This document shows, piece by piece, positions 44,195 to 53,180 of a stretch of DNA of 62,957 nucleotides. Both the position numbers and the translations under genes were made by a program. Every line of letters begins with the position of its first letter. Position 1 is the stretch's first letter. The notes under the pieces are model-generated. The model was not told where the DNA came from. It was given only the letters and a program-made list of their open reading frames with translations, and searched no databases. Source of the stretch: Planctomycetota bacterium (GTDB taxonomy: Bacteria > Planctomycetota > UBA1135); assembly GCA_004295085.1 (NCBI GenBank), contig SHNF01000017.1, positions 1 to 62,957 on the forward strand. Reading direction: 5' to 3'.

Positions 44195-45880
44195 ATGGAG
44201 ACCCGCCAGGATGGGCCGGAATTCCGGCCCACCCCTCCCAGCCAACGCCTCCCGGTCCCTGCGCGCAGGCTGCCCGTATACCGTTGCGACGTTCTGGTGG
44301 TCGGCAGCGGCGTCGCCGGGCTGTGTGCGGCCCTCTCGGCCGCGGACGAGGGCGCGCACGTGATGGTGCTGTCCAAAAGCGCTCTGGAGGACGGCAACAC
44401 CCGCTACGCCCAGGGCGGGATCGCGGCCGCCATCGGGAGCGACGATCGCCCGGAGTTCCACGCCGGGGACACGCTCGCGGTGGGCTGCGGGCTGGCCGAT
44501 CCGGGCGTGGTGGAAGCTGTCACCTCCGGCGCGCCCGAGGCCATCCAGTGGCTGCTGCGCGCCGGGATGCAGTTCGACCGCAGCCCCGAGGGCGGCCTGA
44601 GCCTGGGCCGCGAGGGCGGCCACCGCGTCGCGCGCATCCTCCACCACGGCACCGCCACCGGCCTGGAGCTGCAGCGGGTGCTGTCGTCCCTGGCACGCGC
44701 CCACGGCCGCGTGGACCTGTACGAGCGCGTCACTGCGGTGGACCTCCTGCATGACGCAGAAGGACGGATCGGGGGGCTGCTCGCCCTGGACGTGCATGGC
44801 CGTCCCGAGGCGGTGCTGTTCGAGGCCGACGTCGTGATCCTCGCGACCGGCGGAGCTGGCCAGATCTACCGCGAGACCACCAATCCGCAGCTTGCCAGCG
44901 GCGACGGCATCGCCATGGCCTTGCGCGCTGGCGCCGCGCTGGCGGACCTGGAGTTCGTCCAGTTCCATCCGACCATCCTGTACCTGGCCGGCGCGGCGCG
45001 CTTCCTCATCAGCGAGGTGGTGCGCGGCGCCGGCGCCGTGCTGCGCGACCGCACCGGCGCCGCCTTCATGGCGGAGTACCACCCCGACCGGGAGCTCGCA
45101 CCGCGGGACGTGGTCAGCCGCGCCATCTTCCGGCGCATGGTGCAGACCGGCGACACGCACGTGTACCTGGACTTCAGCGCGGTGGCGGACGCGGCCGCGC
45201 GCTTCCCGGCGCTGGCGCGCATCACGCGCGAGTTCGGCATCGACATCCGCAAGGATCCCATCCCGGTGCGACCGGCCGTGCACTATTTCGTGGGCGGCGT
45301 GCTGGCCGACCTGGAAGGGCGCAGCTCGCAGGAGGGACTGTGGGCGGCGGGCGAGTGCGCCAGCACCGGCTTCCACGGGGCCAATCGCCTGGGCAGCAAC
45401 TCGCTGCTGGAGGGGCTCGTGCACGGCCGCATGGTGGGGCGGGCGGCGGCAGGCTCGCTCGGCGGCGGCACGCGCCGCCGCTTCCTGCTGCCGCGGCCGG
45501 CACCGGCGCGCAGCGCGGTGGGCGCGGAGCTGAACCTCACCGACCTCGTGTACTCCTTGAAATCCCTGATGTGGCGCCAGGTCGGCATCGAGCGCACCGC
45601 CGCCGGCTTGAGCGACGCCCTGGAGCGCATCGGGCAGTGGGACAGCTACCTGGCACGGCTGGGCCCGTTCACCCCGGATGGCGTGGAGGCGGTGAACATG
45701 GTGCAGGTGGCGTACCTGGTGGCGCGGGCGGCGCTGTTCCGCGAGGAATCCCGCGGCACGCACTTCCGCACCGACTACCCCCACTCCGACGAAGCCTGGC
45801 GCGTGCACACGCGGCTGCACTGCGACGCCGGCCGGCTCCGCCTCCACACAGCCCCCGCGGTCCTTGAAGCCCGAGCCTGA
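44195..45880 (+). CDS. nadB: L-aspartate oxidase
   Basis: A 561-residue flavoprotein of the succinate dehydrogenase/NadB family. The FAD motif is VVGSGVAGLCAALSAADEG; SKSALEDGNTRYAQGGIAAA is the characteristic NadB segment; EFVQFHPT and the active-site region HYFVGGVLADLEGRSSQEGLWAAGECASTGFHGANRLGSNS (in pieces) are intact. It oxidises aspartate to iminoaspartate in de novo NAD synthesis. The start is set at the second ATG because a -10-like TAGAAT overlaps the first. It overlaps the next gene, hflX, by 17 nt. No nadA or nadC is in the window. Confidence 0.95.
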   Translation: METRQDGPEFRPTPPSQRLPVPARRLPVYRCDVLVVGSGVAGLCAALSAADEGAHVMVLSKSALEDGNTRYAQGGIAAAIGSDDRPEFHAGDTLAVGCGLADPGVVEAVTSGAPEAIQWLLRAGMQFDRSPEGGLSLGREGGHRVARILHHGTATGLELQRVLSSLARAHGRVDLYERVTAVDLLHDAEGRIGGLLALDVHGRPEAVLFEADVVILATGGAGQIYRETTNPQLASGDGIAMALRAGAALADLEFVQFHPTILYLAGAARFLISEVVRGAGAVLRDRTGAAFMAEYHPDRELAPRDVVSRAIFRRMVQTGDTHVYLDFSAVADAAARFPALARITREFGIDIRKDPIPVRPAVHYFVGGVLADLEGRSSQEGLWAAGECASTGFHGANRLGSNSLLEGLVHGRMVGRAAAGSLGGGTRRRFLLPRPAPARSAVGAELNLTDLVYSLKSLMWRQVGIERTAAGLSDALERIGQWDSYLARLGPFTPDGVEAVNMVQVAYLVARAALFREESRGTHFRTDYPHSDEAWRVHTRLHCDAGRLRLHTAPAVLEARA

Positions 45881-47159
45881 ATCCACGCGCCGCCCGGCGG
45901 AGCGTGCCATCGCGGCGGCCCTGGTGCTGCCGGGCTCGGCCGCGGCGGCTGCCAGCGATCCCCTGGACGAGATCACGGGCCTGGCCACCGCCGCCGGCGC
46001 CGTCGTGGTGGATGGGGTGACCCAGCGCCTGCGCGTGCCGGACTCGCACAGCGCATTCGGCCGGGGCAAGGTCGCGGAGATGCGCGCGCTGGCCCAGCAG
46101 CACCGCGCCGATCTCGTGGTCGTGGACCACGACCTTTCACCCAGCCAGGGACGCAACCTGGAGAAGGACCTGGGCGTGCGCGTCGTGGACCGCACGGAGC
46201 TGATCCTGGACATCTTCGCGCGCCGGGCGCGCACGCGTCAGGCCATGCTGCAGGTGGAACTGGCCCAGATGGAGTACCTGCGGCCGCGTCTGCGGCGCAT
46301 GTGGACCCACCTGGAGCGCACCGAGGGCGCGATCGGCACACGCGGCCCGGGCGAGACCCAGCTCGAGACCGACCGCCGGCTCATCAGCCGCAAGATCAGC
46401 GAGCTGCGGCGCAAGCTCAAGGAGATCGAGGCCCGTGCTGAGCGCCAGGCCGAGTCCCGCGATGAGCCGGTGACGGTGTCTCTGGTCGGCTACACCAACG
46501 TCGGCAAGTCGTCGCTGATGCGCTGCCTCACCGGGGCCCAGGTGCTGGTCGCGGACCAGTTGTTCGCCACGCTCGACACCCGCGTGCGCCGCTGGCCGCT
46601 GCGCGACGGCCGCGCCGTGCTGCTGACCGACACCGTCGGCTTCGTGCGCGAGCTGCCGCACCACCTCGTGGCCTCCTTCCACGCCACCCTCGCGGAGACC
46701 TTGCGCGCCGACCTGCTGCTGCACGTCTGCGACGCCGCCGACCCGGACCTGGACCTGCACCTGCGCGCCGTGGAGGCGGTGCTGGCGCAGCTGCGCGCCG
46801 ACGCCATCCCGCGCGTGCTGCTCCTGAACAAGATGGACCAGGTGCCCCGGGAGGAACGCGGCGTCCTCCTGGACCGGCATCCGGAAGCCGTCGCCGTGTC
46901 GGCGCACAGCGGCGAGGGCCTGGACGCCCTGGACGCCGCCGTGGCGGCGTGGCTGGATGCCTGGTCCCTGCGCCTGGAGCTGACGGTGCCGATGAGCCAG
47001 GGGAAGCTGCTCGCGGAGCTGCGCCGCACGGCCATGGTGGAGAGCGAGGACTTCGAGGACGAGCGCTGGCGCGGGCGCGTGCGCATCCTGCCGCGACGCT
47101 GGAACGGCCTGGCGTCCGACTGGCAGCGCGCCGGCGGCAGCTTCCGCGCGCTGGCCTAG
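45864..47159 (+). CDS. hflX: GTPase HflX
   Basis: A 431-residue HflX. The N-terminal subdomain has RGKVAEMRALAQQH and VVVDHDLSPSQGRNLEKDL, followed by the glycine-rich linker GTRGPGETQLETDRR and the G domain with G1 GYTNVGKSS, G3 DTVGF and G4 NKMD. HflX splits stalled or stressed 70S ribosomes. The frame opens with a TTG at 45864 inside the end of nadB; no ATG is available before the conserved region, so this or a slightly later GTG is the start. Its stop overlaps the stop of the convergent LysM gene by 4 nt. Confidence 0.93.
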   Translation: MKPEPESTRRPAERAIAAALVLPGSAAAAASDPLDEITGLATAAGAVVVDGVTQRLRVPDSHSAFGRGKVAEMRALAQQHRADLVVVDHDLSPSQGRNLEKDLGVRVVDRTELILDIFARRARTRQAMLQVELAQMEYLRPRLRRMWTHLERTEGAIGTRGPGETQLETDRRLISRKISELRRKLKEIEARAERQAESRDEPVTVSLVGYTNVGKSSLMRCLTGAQVLVADQLFATLDTRVRRWPLRDGRAVLLTDTVGFVRELPHHLVASFHATLAETLRADLLLHVCDAADPDLDLHLRAVEAVLAQLRADAIPRVLLLNKMDQVPREERGVLLDRHPEAVAVSAHSGEGLDALDAAVAAWLDAWSLRLELTVPMSQGKLLAELRRTAMVESEDFEDERWRGRVRILPRRWNGLASDWQRAGGSFRALA

Positions 47160-47614
47160 CGCGGGTCCGGGAAGCCCGGAACGCGCGGCAGACGGAGCAC
47201 CTGCCCGCTGCGGATCCGGCTCGCGTCGGCCATGCCGTTGGCGCGGGCCACGGCCGCGACCAGGCCGGCCGGCGCGCTGCCGTAGGCGGCGCGCACGATC
47301 GAATAGAGCGTCTCGCCGGCCGCCACGGTGTGGGTACGCGGCGTGGCCGCGGCCGGCGCTGCTTCCTCGGTGGCCGGCGCCGCCGCGGATGGCTCCGGGC
47401 GGGTGCCGGCGGATGTCGGCGCGGCCGGTGGCGCGGCGGGAGCGTCCGCCGGCGCCGCGGGCGCCGGCAGGGCCGCCAGCGCCACGGTCACCACGCCGGC
47501 CGTGGGATCCTGCTCCAGGGGCGAGGGCGGCGGCCCGGCGGGCTGGCGCAGCCTCCACAGCACGGCTCCGAGCAGCAGCAGGAGCAGCGCCGCGAGGAAC
47601 AGCAGGAAACGCAT
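47156..47614 (-). CDS. Membrane-anchored LysM protein
   Basis: A 152-residue protein: membrane anchor (FLLFLAALLLLLLGAVLW), a ~65-residue Ala/Pro linker and a single C-terminal LysM domain (HTVAAGETLYSIVRAAYG ... RIRSGQVLRLP). It would tether the cytoplasmic membrane to peptidoglycan or position other proteins there. I use the ATG at 47614; a GTG 6 nt earlier is also possible. It lies 27 nt downstream of secDF on the same strand and may be its last operon member. Confidence 0.85.
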   Translation of the reverse strand: MRFLLFLAALLLLLLGAVLWRLRQPAGPPPSPLEQDPTAGVVTVALAALPAPAAPADAPAAPPAAPTSAGTRPEPSAAAPATEEAAPAAATPRTHTVAAGETLYSIVRAAYGSAPAGLVAAVARANGMADASRIRSGQVLRLPRVPGFPDPR

Positions 47615-47641
47615 GTGCACGCCCGGCTGGGCCGGCCCAGC

Positions 47642-50155
47642 TTACCTGGTTTCGCCGGCCGCCGGTTCCACCTTCTTGTGCCGCGACCAGCGGTCCAGGA
47701 ACAGCAGCATCGGCGCGGCGATGAACACGGTGGAGTAGGTTCCCACCACCGTGCCCACCAGCATCGCCAGGGAGAAGCCCTCCAGCGCGTTGTGGTGCTG
47801 GCGGTTGGCCACGAACAGCACGGCCACGGTCAGGAACACCGTGGTGGCGGTGAAGATGGTGCGGCTGAGCGTCTGGTTGATGCTGAGGTCGATCAGCTCG
47901 GCGAAGGTCCCCTTGCGCCGCGGCAGGTTCTCGCGGATGCGGTCGAAGATGACGATGGTGTCGTTGAGCGAGTACCCGATGATGGTCAGGAACGCCGCCA
48001 CCGTCTCCAGGTTGATCTCGGCCGTGCCGAAACGCAGCACCGAGTAGACCGACACGGCGCCCAGCGCGAACAGCATGTCATGGAACACCGCGATCACGCC
48101 GGCGATGCCGTAGCGCATCTCCTTGAAGCGGAAGTTCATGTAAATGACCATGGCGATGAGCGCCAGGATGAGGGCCTGCACCGCTTTCTGCTGCATGCTG
48201 CCGCTCACCCGCCCGCCCACGATGCTGAGCTCGGGGAAGGGGTCCTGGGCCGCCAGGCCGGGGAAGCCGTCGCCTGCGCTCAGCCGCTCCGCCAGCTCCA
48301 CCTGCGCCACCTTGCCCGCCTCGCTGGTCCCGCCCTCCTCGAGCACCCGCTCCAGCTCGGGATCGAGCTTGCGCTTGACCAGGAACGTGTCGGAATGCTC
48401 GCCGCCCGGCGCCGGCTGCTCGCTGGGCAGCGACAGCACCGTGTAGCCGGGCAGGCGGTCGCGCATGGTCCCGATGGCCACGGGCTCACTCAGGCGCAGC
48501 CGCGCCGAGACGCCGCCCACGAAGTCGATGCCGAGCAGGTCGCGGTAGTTGGCGAAGAACACGCCCAGGCCGCCCAGGACCAGCACGGACGAAGCGGCGT
48601 AGGCGACGCGCCGGTACTTCACCCACGGCACCTTGGGTTCCTTGCCCAGGAACTGCGCCATGCGCACCTCGGTGATGACCGGCTTCCTGCTGAACACCAG
48701 CCAGTGGAAGAGCACCTTGCTGAACACCAGCACCGCGAACAAGGTGCTGATGATGCCGAGCGACAGCGTCACGGCGAAGCCGCGCACCGGCCCCGTGCCC
48801 ACCAAGTACAGGATGATGCCCGAGATCAGCGTGGTCAGGTTGCTGTCCACGATGGTCACGAAGGCGCGCTCGAAGCCGTTCTTGTAGGCCTGGGCCACCT
48901 CCCGTCCCTTCCGGCGCTCCTCGCGGACGCGCTCGAAGATCAGGATGTTCGCGTCCACCGCCATGCCGATGGTGAGCACCAGGCCGGCGATGCCGGGCAG
49001 GGTGAGCGTCGCCTGCGTGAACGACAAGGCTCCAAGCAGCAGGAAGCCGTTGAACAGCATGGAGATGCACGCCACCACGCCGTTCAGCCAGTAGTAGCCG
49101 ATCATGAAGGCGAACACGAGCGCGCCGCCGGCCAGGCAGGACCACATGCCGGTGCGGATGGCGTCCTCGCCCAGGCTCGGGCCCACGTAGGTCTGGCTCT
49201 CCAGCTCGGGCTGGATCTTGAGCGAGCCGGTGCGCAGCACGGTGACCAGCTCCCGCACCTCGTCGTAGGTGAAGCCCTTGCGCCCACCGCTGATGATGCT
49301 GGTCCCCATCAGCCGGTCCTGGATCTCGGGCGCGCTGTGGACCTTGTCGTTGAGGATGATGGCCATCTGCCGGCCCTTGTAGGTGCCGGTGAAATCGGCG
49401 AAAGCCGCCTTGCGGTGCTCCACCATCTCGAACTGGACCACCGGGTAGCCGGTCGTGGGATCCACGCTGGGCCCGACGAAGCCCAGGTCGGCGCCGGTGA
49501 AGTCCCAGCTGTCGTCCGGATTGGACGGCGGGCCGCGCAGCACGTCCTCGGCGCGCACCGGCACGGCGTCCAGGTCCGCCGCCGCACGCAGGATCGCGGC
49601 CGCCTCCGGATCCGATTCCAGCACCTTCGGGTCGATGTCGAACCACTGCAGGCCGGCGCGCGGGCCGCCCTCGGCCTCCGGCGCGCGGTTGAACGCGGAC
49701 GCAGGCTCGCCGGGATGGGCCTGCCGCCACGTGCGGAGCTTCTCGATCTCGGCCTGCAGGGACAGGTCGTCCTGGTCCGAGGCGATGATGCGGAAGCGCA
49801 GGCTGCCCTGGTTGATGATGGTGCGCTTGATCTGCTCCGTGAAGGCGTGGTCGCGGCCGGGCAGCTCCACCACGATCTGGTCGTCGCCCTGGGGATAGAT
49901 CGTGATGTCCTGCACGCCCAGGATGTCCACGCGCCGGATGAACACCTCCGCGGTCTCCTGGAGCACGGCGTAGCGGTCTTCGCTCGCGCTGATCTGGCCG
50001 GAGGCCAGGGCCTTCTCGAAGTCCAGGCGATACACGATGCGCGAGCCGCCCTGCAGGTCCAGCCCCAGCTTGATCCGGTAGTTGAAGAACGAGAAGACCG
50101 CCAGCGCCGAGAACAGCAGGATGGCGAAGATCTTGCGCGTGAGGTTCGGAACCAT
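47642..50155 (-). CDS. secDF: Fused SecDF protein-export protein
   Basis: An 837-residue SecD-SecF fusion. The SecD half has the N-terminal helix, LGLDLQGGSRIVYRLD (the D1 motif), the large periplasmic P1 domain (residues ~60-320) and helices with GMAVDANILIFERVREE. The SecF half starts near residue 520 with the GIDFVGGVSARLRL motif and contains GYSLNDTIVIFDRIREN. Twelve helices are expected. It uses the proton gradient to help late steps of Sec export. It follows rplS by 78 nt and is the third gene of a trmD-rplS-secDF row. The SecF C-terminus ends in a short basic tail. Confidence 0.96.
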   Translation of the reverse strand: MVPNLTRKIFAILLFSALAVFSFFNYRIKLGLDLQGGSRIVYRLDFEKALASGQISASEDRYAVLQETAEVFIRRVDILGVQDITIYPQGDDQIVVELPGRDHAFTEQIKRTIINQGSLRFRIIASDQDDLSLQAEIEKLRTWRQAHPGEPASAFNRAPEAEGGPRAGLQWFDIDPKVLESDPEAAAILRAAADLDAVPVRAEDVLRGPPSNPDDSWDFTGADLGFVGPSVDPTTGYPVVQFEMVEHRKAAFADFTGTYKGRQMAIILNDKVHSAPEIQDRLMGTSIISGGRKGFTYDEVRELVTVLRTGSLKIQPELESQTYVGPSLGEDAIRTGMWSCLAGGALVFAFMIGYYWLNGVVACISMLFNGFLLLGALSFTQATLTLPGIAGLVLTIGMAVDANILIFERVREERRKGREVAQAYKNGFERAFVTIVDSNLTTLISGIILYLVGTGPVRGFAVTLSLGIISTLFAVLVFSKVLFHWLVFSRKPVITEVRMAQFLGKEPKVPWVKYRRVAYAASSVLVLGGLGVFFANYRDLLGIDFVGGVSARLRLSEPVAIGTMRDRLPGYTVLSLPSEQPAPGGEHSDTFLVKRKLDPELERVLEEGGTSEAGKVAQVELAERLSAGDGFPGLAAQDPFPELSIVGGRVSGSMQQKAVQALILALIAMVIYMNFRFKEMRYGIAGVIAVFHDMLFALGAVSVYSVLRFGTAEINLETVAAFLTIIGYSLNDTIVIFDRIRENLPRRKGTFAELIDLSINQTLSRTIFTATTVFLTVAVLFVANRQHHNALEGFSLAMLVGTVVGTYSTVFIAAPMLLFLDRWSRHKKVEPAAGETR

Positions 50156-50233
50156 GGGGGCGTCAGTTGGGGGCGTGGGCCGTGGCGCCCGGCCGCTGCC
50201 CTTGCGGCCGCCGCGCCGGACGGGTGCGCTGGA

Positions 50234-50569
50234 TCAAAGTGCCGCGGCCTTGCCGCCGCGGCCGCGCAGGAAGTAGAGCTTGGCGCGCCGCGGCCTGCGG
50301 TTGGGTCCGCGCTCGACCTTGACGTTCACGACCCGCGGACTGTGCAGCGGAAAGGTCCGTTCCACTCCCTCGTTCTGCACGATGCGGCGCACGGTGAAGG
50401 TCTTGCGGATCCCGGCGCCGGCGAAGCGGATCACCTGGCCGATGAACGGCTGGATGCGCTCCTCCTCGCCCTCGCGGATCATGTATTCCACGCGCACAAA
50501 ATCGCCCACCTTGAAGGACGGGGCCTCCGCCTTCATGTGCTTCTTCTCGACGGTCTGAACGATGTTCAT
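50234..50569 (-). CDS. rplS: 50S ribosomal protein L19
   Basis: A 111-residue L19 with FKVGDFVRVEYMIREGEEERIQ, FIGQVIRF, GIRKTFTVRRIVQNEGVERTFPLHSP in parts and the C-terminal RRAKLYFLRGRGGKAA. AAAGGA lies 6 nt upstream of the ATG at 50569. L19 sits at the 30S-50S interface. It follows trmD by 40 nt, as in the common rpsP-rimM-trmD-rplS operon, but rpsP and rimM are not here. Confidence 0.97.
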   Translation of the reverse strand: MNIVQTVEKKHMKAEAPSFKVGDFVRVEYMIREGEEERIQPFIGQVIRFAGAGIRKTFTVRRIVQNEGVERTFPLHSPRVVNVKVERGPNRRPRRAKLYFLRGRGGKAAAL

Positions 50570-50609
50570 GGGGATTCCTTTCGCGCGGGCTGCTGCGGCG
50601 CGGTGTCGC

Positions 50610-51299
50610 TTACTGGGGTCCGATGAGGTCCGGGCGGCGCTCCCGGGTGCGGCGCTCCGCCTGCTCCCGGCGCCAGCGCGCCACTTGCGCATGGTTGCCG
50701 CTGCGCAGCACCTCGGGGACCGCCATCCCCCGGAACTCCACCGGGCGGGTGTAGTGGGGGTGGTCCAGGAGGTCGGGGTCGGCGGTGAACGACTCCGACA
50801 CGGCCGAGCCGTCGTCGCCGAGCACGCCTGGTATCAGGCGGACGGTGGCTTCGATCACGGCCAGGGCCGCGATCTCGCCGCCGGAAAGAACGAAGTCGCC
50901 GAGGCTCAGCTCCTCCCACTCCAGCCCGGCACGCACGCGCTCGTCGAAGCCCTCGTAGCGGCCGCACAAGAGCAGCAGGCGCTGCGCCGCGCTCAGGCGC
51001 TGAGCCCGTGCCTGCGTGAAGTGCGCTCCGTCCGGCGTGAGGAGGATCCGGTGGCAGGGACCGAACTCCCGCTCCACCCACTCGACAGCTTGGAAGATCG
51101 GCTCGGGCTTCAGGACCATCCCGGGTCCGCCACCGAACGGACGGTCGTCCACGCTCCGGTGCCGGTCGGTCGTAAAGCGGCGGAAATCCAGGACGTGGAT
51201 CCGCAGCTTTCCGGCCTCCTGGGCGCGACCCAGGATGCTGGCCCGGAGGTAGCCATCCACCGCGTCCGGGAACAGAGTGAGAAGGTGAACCTCAAGCAT
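50610..51299 (-). CDS. trmD: tRNA (guanine-N1)-methyltransferase
   Basis: A 229-residue TrmD of the SPOUT class. The opening MLEVHLLTLFPDAV, the RPFGGGPGMVLKPEPI segment, the trefoil-knot region LLLLCGRYEGFDERV and LGDFVLSGGEIAALAVIE, and the catalytic-domain LDHPHYTRP are all present. It makes m1G37 in tRNAs to prevent frameshifting. Upstream is a GGAGG about 9 nt from the ATG. It heads the row trmD-rplS-secDF; ribE is divergent. Confidence 0.97.
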   Translation of the reverse strand: MLEVHLLTLFPDAVDGYLRASILGRAQEAGKLRIHVLDFRRFTTDRHRSVDDRPFGGGPGMVLKPEPIFQAVEWVEREFGPCHRILLTPDGAHFTQARAQRLSAAQRLLLLCGRYEGFDERVRAGLEWEELSLGDFVLSGGEIAALAVIEATVRLIPGVLGDDGSAVSESFTADPDLLDHPHYTRPVEFRGMAVPEVLRSGNHAQVARWRREQAERRTRERRPDLIGPQ

Positions 51300-51408
51300 T
51301 CCCGGATCCTCCGGGAAAAGGGCCGCAGATGTTACGCGTGCGCCCCGGGTTTCGGCAAGGGCCCGGCGGCCCGCGATCCGTGGCCTGAGTGGGAAACCTG
51401 GAAGAAGC

Positions 51409-51414
51409 TAGGCT
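51409..51414 (+). promoter_or_regulatory. Putative -10 element (TAGGCT) of ribE
   Basis: TAGGCT ends 10 nt before the ribE ATG. No FMN riboswitch-like sequence is visible in the 125 bp between trmD and ribE. Confidence 0.35.
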
Positions 51415-51424
51415 AGCCCCGGAA

Positions 51425-52027
51425 ATGTTCACCGGGCTCGTGGACGGAATCGCGCGCGTGCTGGGCACGGAAGCCGCCCGGGGCGGCCTGCGCCTGGACC
51501 TGGAGCTGGGACCGGCGGGGGTGGGCGCGCGGCTGGGGGAATCCATCTGCGTGGCGGGATGCTGCCTGACCGTGGCCGGTCTGGACGGCTCCCGGATGCG
51601 CTTCGAGCTGTCGCCGGAGAGCCTGCGCCGGACCCGCTTCGGCGCGCTGCGCATGGGCGATCCTGTCAACGTGGAGCGCAGCCTGCGGGTGGGGGACCGG
51701 CTGGGCGGGCACTTCCTCACCGGCCACGTGGACGGCATCGGGACCGTGGAGCGGGTCGAGACCCAGGGGGACTTCGCGCTGCACGCGTACCGCCCTCCCG
51801 GCGTGCTGGTGCCCTTGCTGATCCCGAAAGGCTCGGTGGGGGTGGAGGGCGTCAGCCTCACCGTGGCCGGGCTGGAGGACGGCGGCGTGTTCACCGTGGC
51901 GCTCATCCCGGAGACGCTGCGGCGCACCACGCTCGGCGGCCTCCGGCCCGGCGACCGGCTGCACATGGAGGGCGACCTGCTCGGGAAATTCGTCCTGCGC
52001 CAGCTGGAGCTGCGGGGGCTGGCCTGA
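51425..52027 (+). CDS. ribE: Riboflavin synthase alpha chain
   Basis: A 200-residue protein with the two similar lumazine-binding barrels of riboflavin synthase: MFTGLVDGIARV ... GESICVAGCCLTVAGLD in the first, and HFLTGHVDGIGTV ... GVEGVSLTVAGLEDG in the second. The repeated MFTG/HFLTGHVDG openings define the duplication. It dismutates two dimethylribityl-lumazine molecules into riboflavin. The ATG at 51425 is the family start. It stands alone here: no ribBA, ribD or ribH is next to it. Confidence 0.96.
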   Translation: MFTGLVDGIARVLGTEAARGGLRLDLELGPAGVGARLGESICVAGCCLTVAGLDGSRMRFELSPESLRRTRFGALRMGDPVNVERSLRVGDRLGGHFLTGHVDGIGTVERVETQGDFALHAYRPPGVLVPLLIPKGSVGVEGVSLTVAGLEDGGVFTVALIPETLRRTTLGGLRPGDRLHMEGDLLGKFVLRQLELRGLA

Positions 52028-52067
52028 GCTTCCCGCGGCGGAATGGCTCGGTACGACCCGGGAACGC

Positions 52068-53177
52068 CTAGAACGCGCCGAACAGCAGCGAGGCGAACGC
52101 CGAGATCGGCTGCGCTTCGCGCTCGTCCTCGAGCGCGCGGTTGAGCGTGTTCAGGGCGTCCCGGAGCTGGTTGTAGGTCTCGTCCGTGGCCAGGAGCTGG
52201 CCCAGGGAGCCCTCGCCTTCCCGCAGCCGGCGGGTGACCTCGGCCAGGTTGTCCAGGAAGGCCTCCGCGTCGGCGGCCAGCTGCTCGTCGGCGATCAGCT
52301 GGCCGAGCAGGCCCTGGCCCTGTTCCGCGTCCTCCACCATCTTGCGCAGGGCCACCGCCGTGTCGGTCAGGTTGGAGATCAGCTCGCGGCCCTCCGCGGC
52401 CATGGCCTCGTCGGTCAGCAGCGCTCCGAGCAGGCCGCGCCCGCCGCGCAGGTCCTCGGCGATCTGGGTCAGGTTCGTGACCGCGTCGGTGGCCTTGGTC
52501 AGGAGCTGGCCGAATTCCTCGCGTTTGGCCGGGTCGCTGATCAGCAGGCCCAGGATGCCCTTGCCTTCGCGCACGTCGGCCGCCAGCTGGCGCGCGTCGG
52601 CCACGAAGGCGTCGAAGTCGGCGCGCAGCTCCGCGTCGTTGATCAGCGCCCCCAGGATCCCCTTGCCGCTGTTGACGTCCTCGGTGGTCTGGCGCAGGTT
52701 CTGGAGCACGGCCCGCAGGTCGTCGCGGTTCTCCACCACCATCTGGCCCAGGGACTCGAGCGCGGAGGGGCCCACCGTGCCGATCAGCTCGGCGCCCTCC
52801 GCCACCAGCGGCTGGCCCAGGGAGCCGGGGTCGATCTCGACCACGCGCCCGCCCAGCAGGGTGAACTCGCTGATGGCGATGACGTAGTCCTGGTGCAGGC
52901 GGACCGGGTCCTCGAACTCCAGCCGGACCCGGATGCGCCGGTCCTCAGGCATTCCGTCCAGGTACTCCACCTCCCGCACCGTGCCGGTGGCGCGCCCGCT
53001 GACCAGCACCGCGTCGCCGCTCTTGAGCCCCCGGGCGTTGCTGAACCACACGTCCAGGTAGCTGCGCTCGCGCAGGGAGAAGCCGGTCAGCGCGATCGTG
53101 ATGTAGAGCAGGAGCACGATGCTGCTGAAGAACAGCAGCCCCAGCACGAAGTCGCGGGAGGTGTTGCTTGCGGCCAT
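52068..53177 (-). CDS. mlaD: MCE/MlaD lipid-transport protein with five-fold GxGxLG repeat tail
   Basis: A 369-residue protein: one N-terminal membrane helix (FVLGLLFFSSIVLLLYITI), an MCE domain (residues ~38-115, with GLKSGDAVLVSGRATGTV and LLGGRVVEIDPGS) and a long helical tail. The tail has five glycine motifs, GKGILGALI, GKGILGLLI, GRGLLGALL, GQGLLGQLI and GEGSLGQLL, spaced 34, 41, 41 and 34 residues. It is the substrate-binding part of an Mla-type phospholipid transporter, encoded 3 nt after the ATPase. The tail is unlike short E. coli MlaD and may form an extended coiled coil across the periplasm. Confidence 0.9.
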   Translation of the reverse strand: MAASNTSRDFVLGLLFFSSIVLLLYITIALTGFSLRERSYLDVWFSNARGLKSGDAVLVSGRATGTVREVEYLDGMPEDRRIRVRLEFEDPVRLHQDYVIAISEFTLLGGRVVEIDPGSLGQPLVAEGAELIGTVGPSALESLGQMVVENRDDLRAVLQNLRQTTEDVNSGKGILGALINDAELRADFDAFVADARQLAADVREGKGILGLLISDPAKREEFGQLLTKATDAVTNLTQIAEDLRGGRGLLGALLTDEAMAAEGRELISNLTDTAVALRKMVEDAEQGQGLLGQLIADEQLAADAEAFLDNLAEVTRRLREGEGSLGQLLATDETYNQLRDALNTLNRALEDEREAQPISAFASLLFGAF

Positions 53178-53180
53178 GGC

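Noticed and set aside
46949..50626. A plus-strand open frame of over 1200 codons opposite secDF and rplS
   Set aside because: It lies antisense to genes with unmistakable family motifs, is rich in His, Ala, Arg and Gly with no recognisable domain, and is the expected by-product of third-position GC bias.
51300..51424. FMN riboswitch ahead of ribE
   Set aside because: The 125-bp gap lacks the conserved AGGGTGAAAT-type sequences; only a -10-like hexamer is seen.
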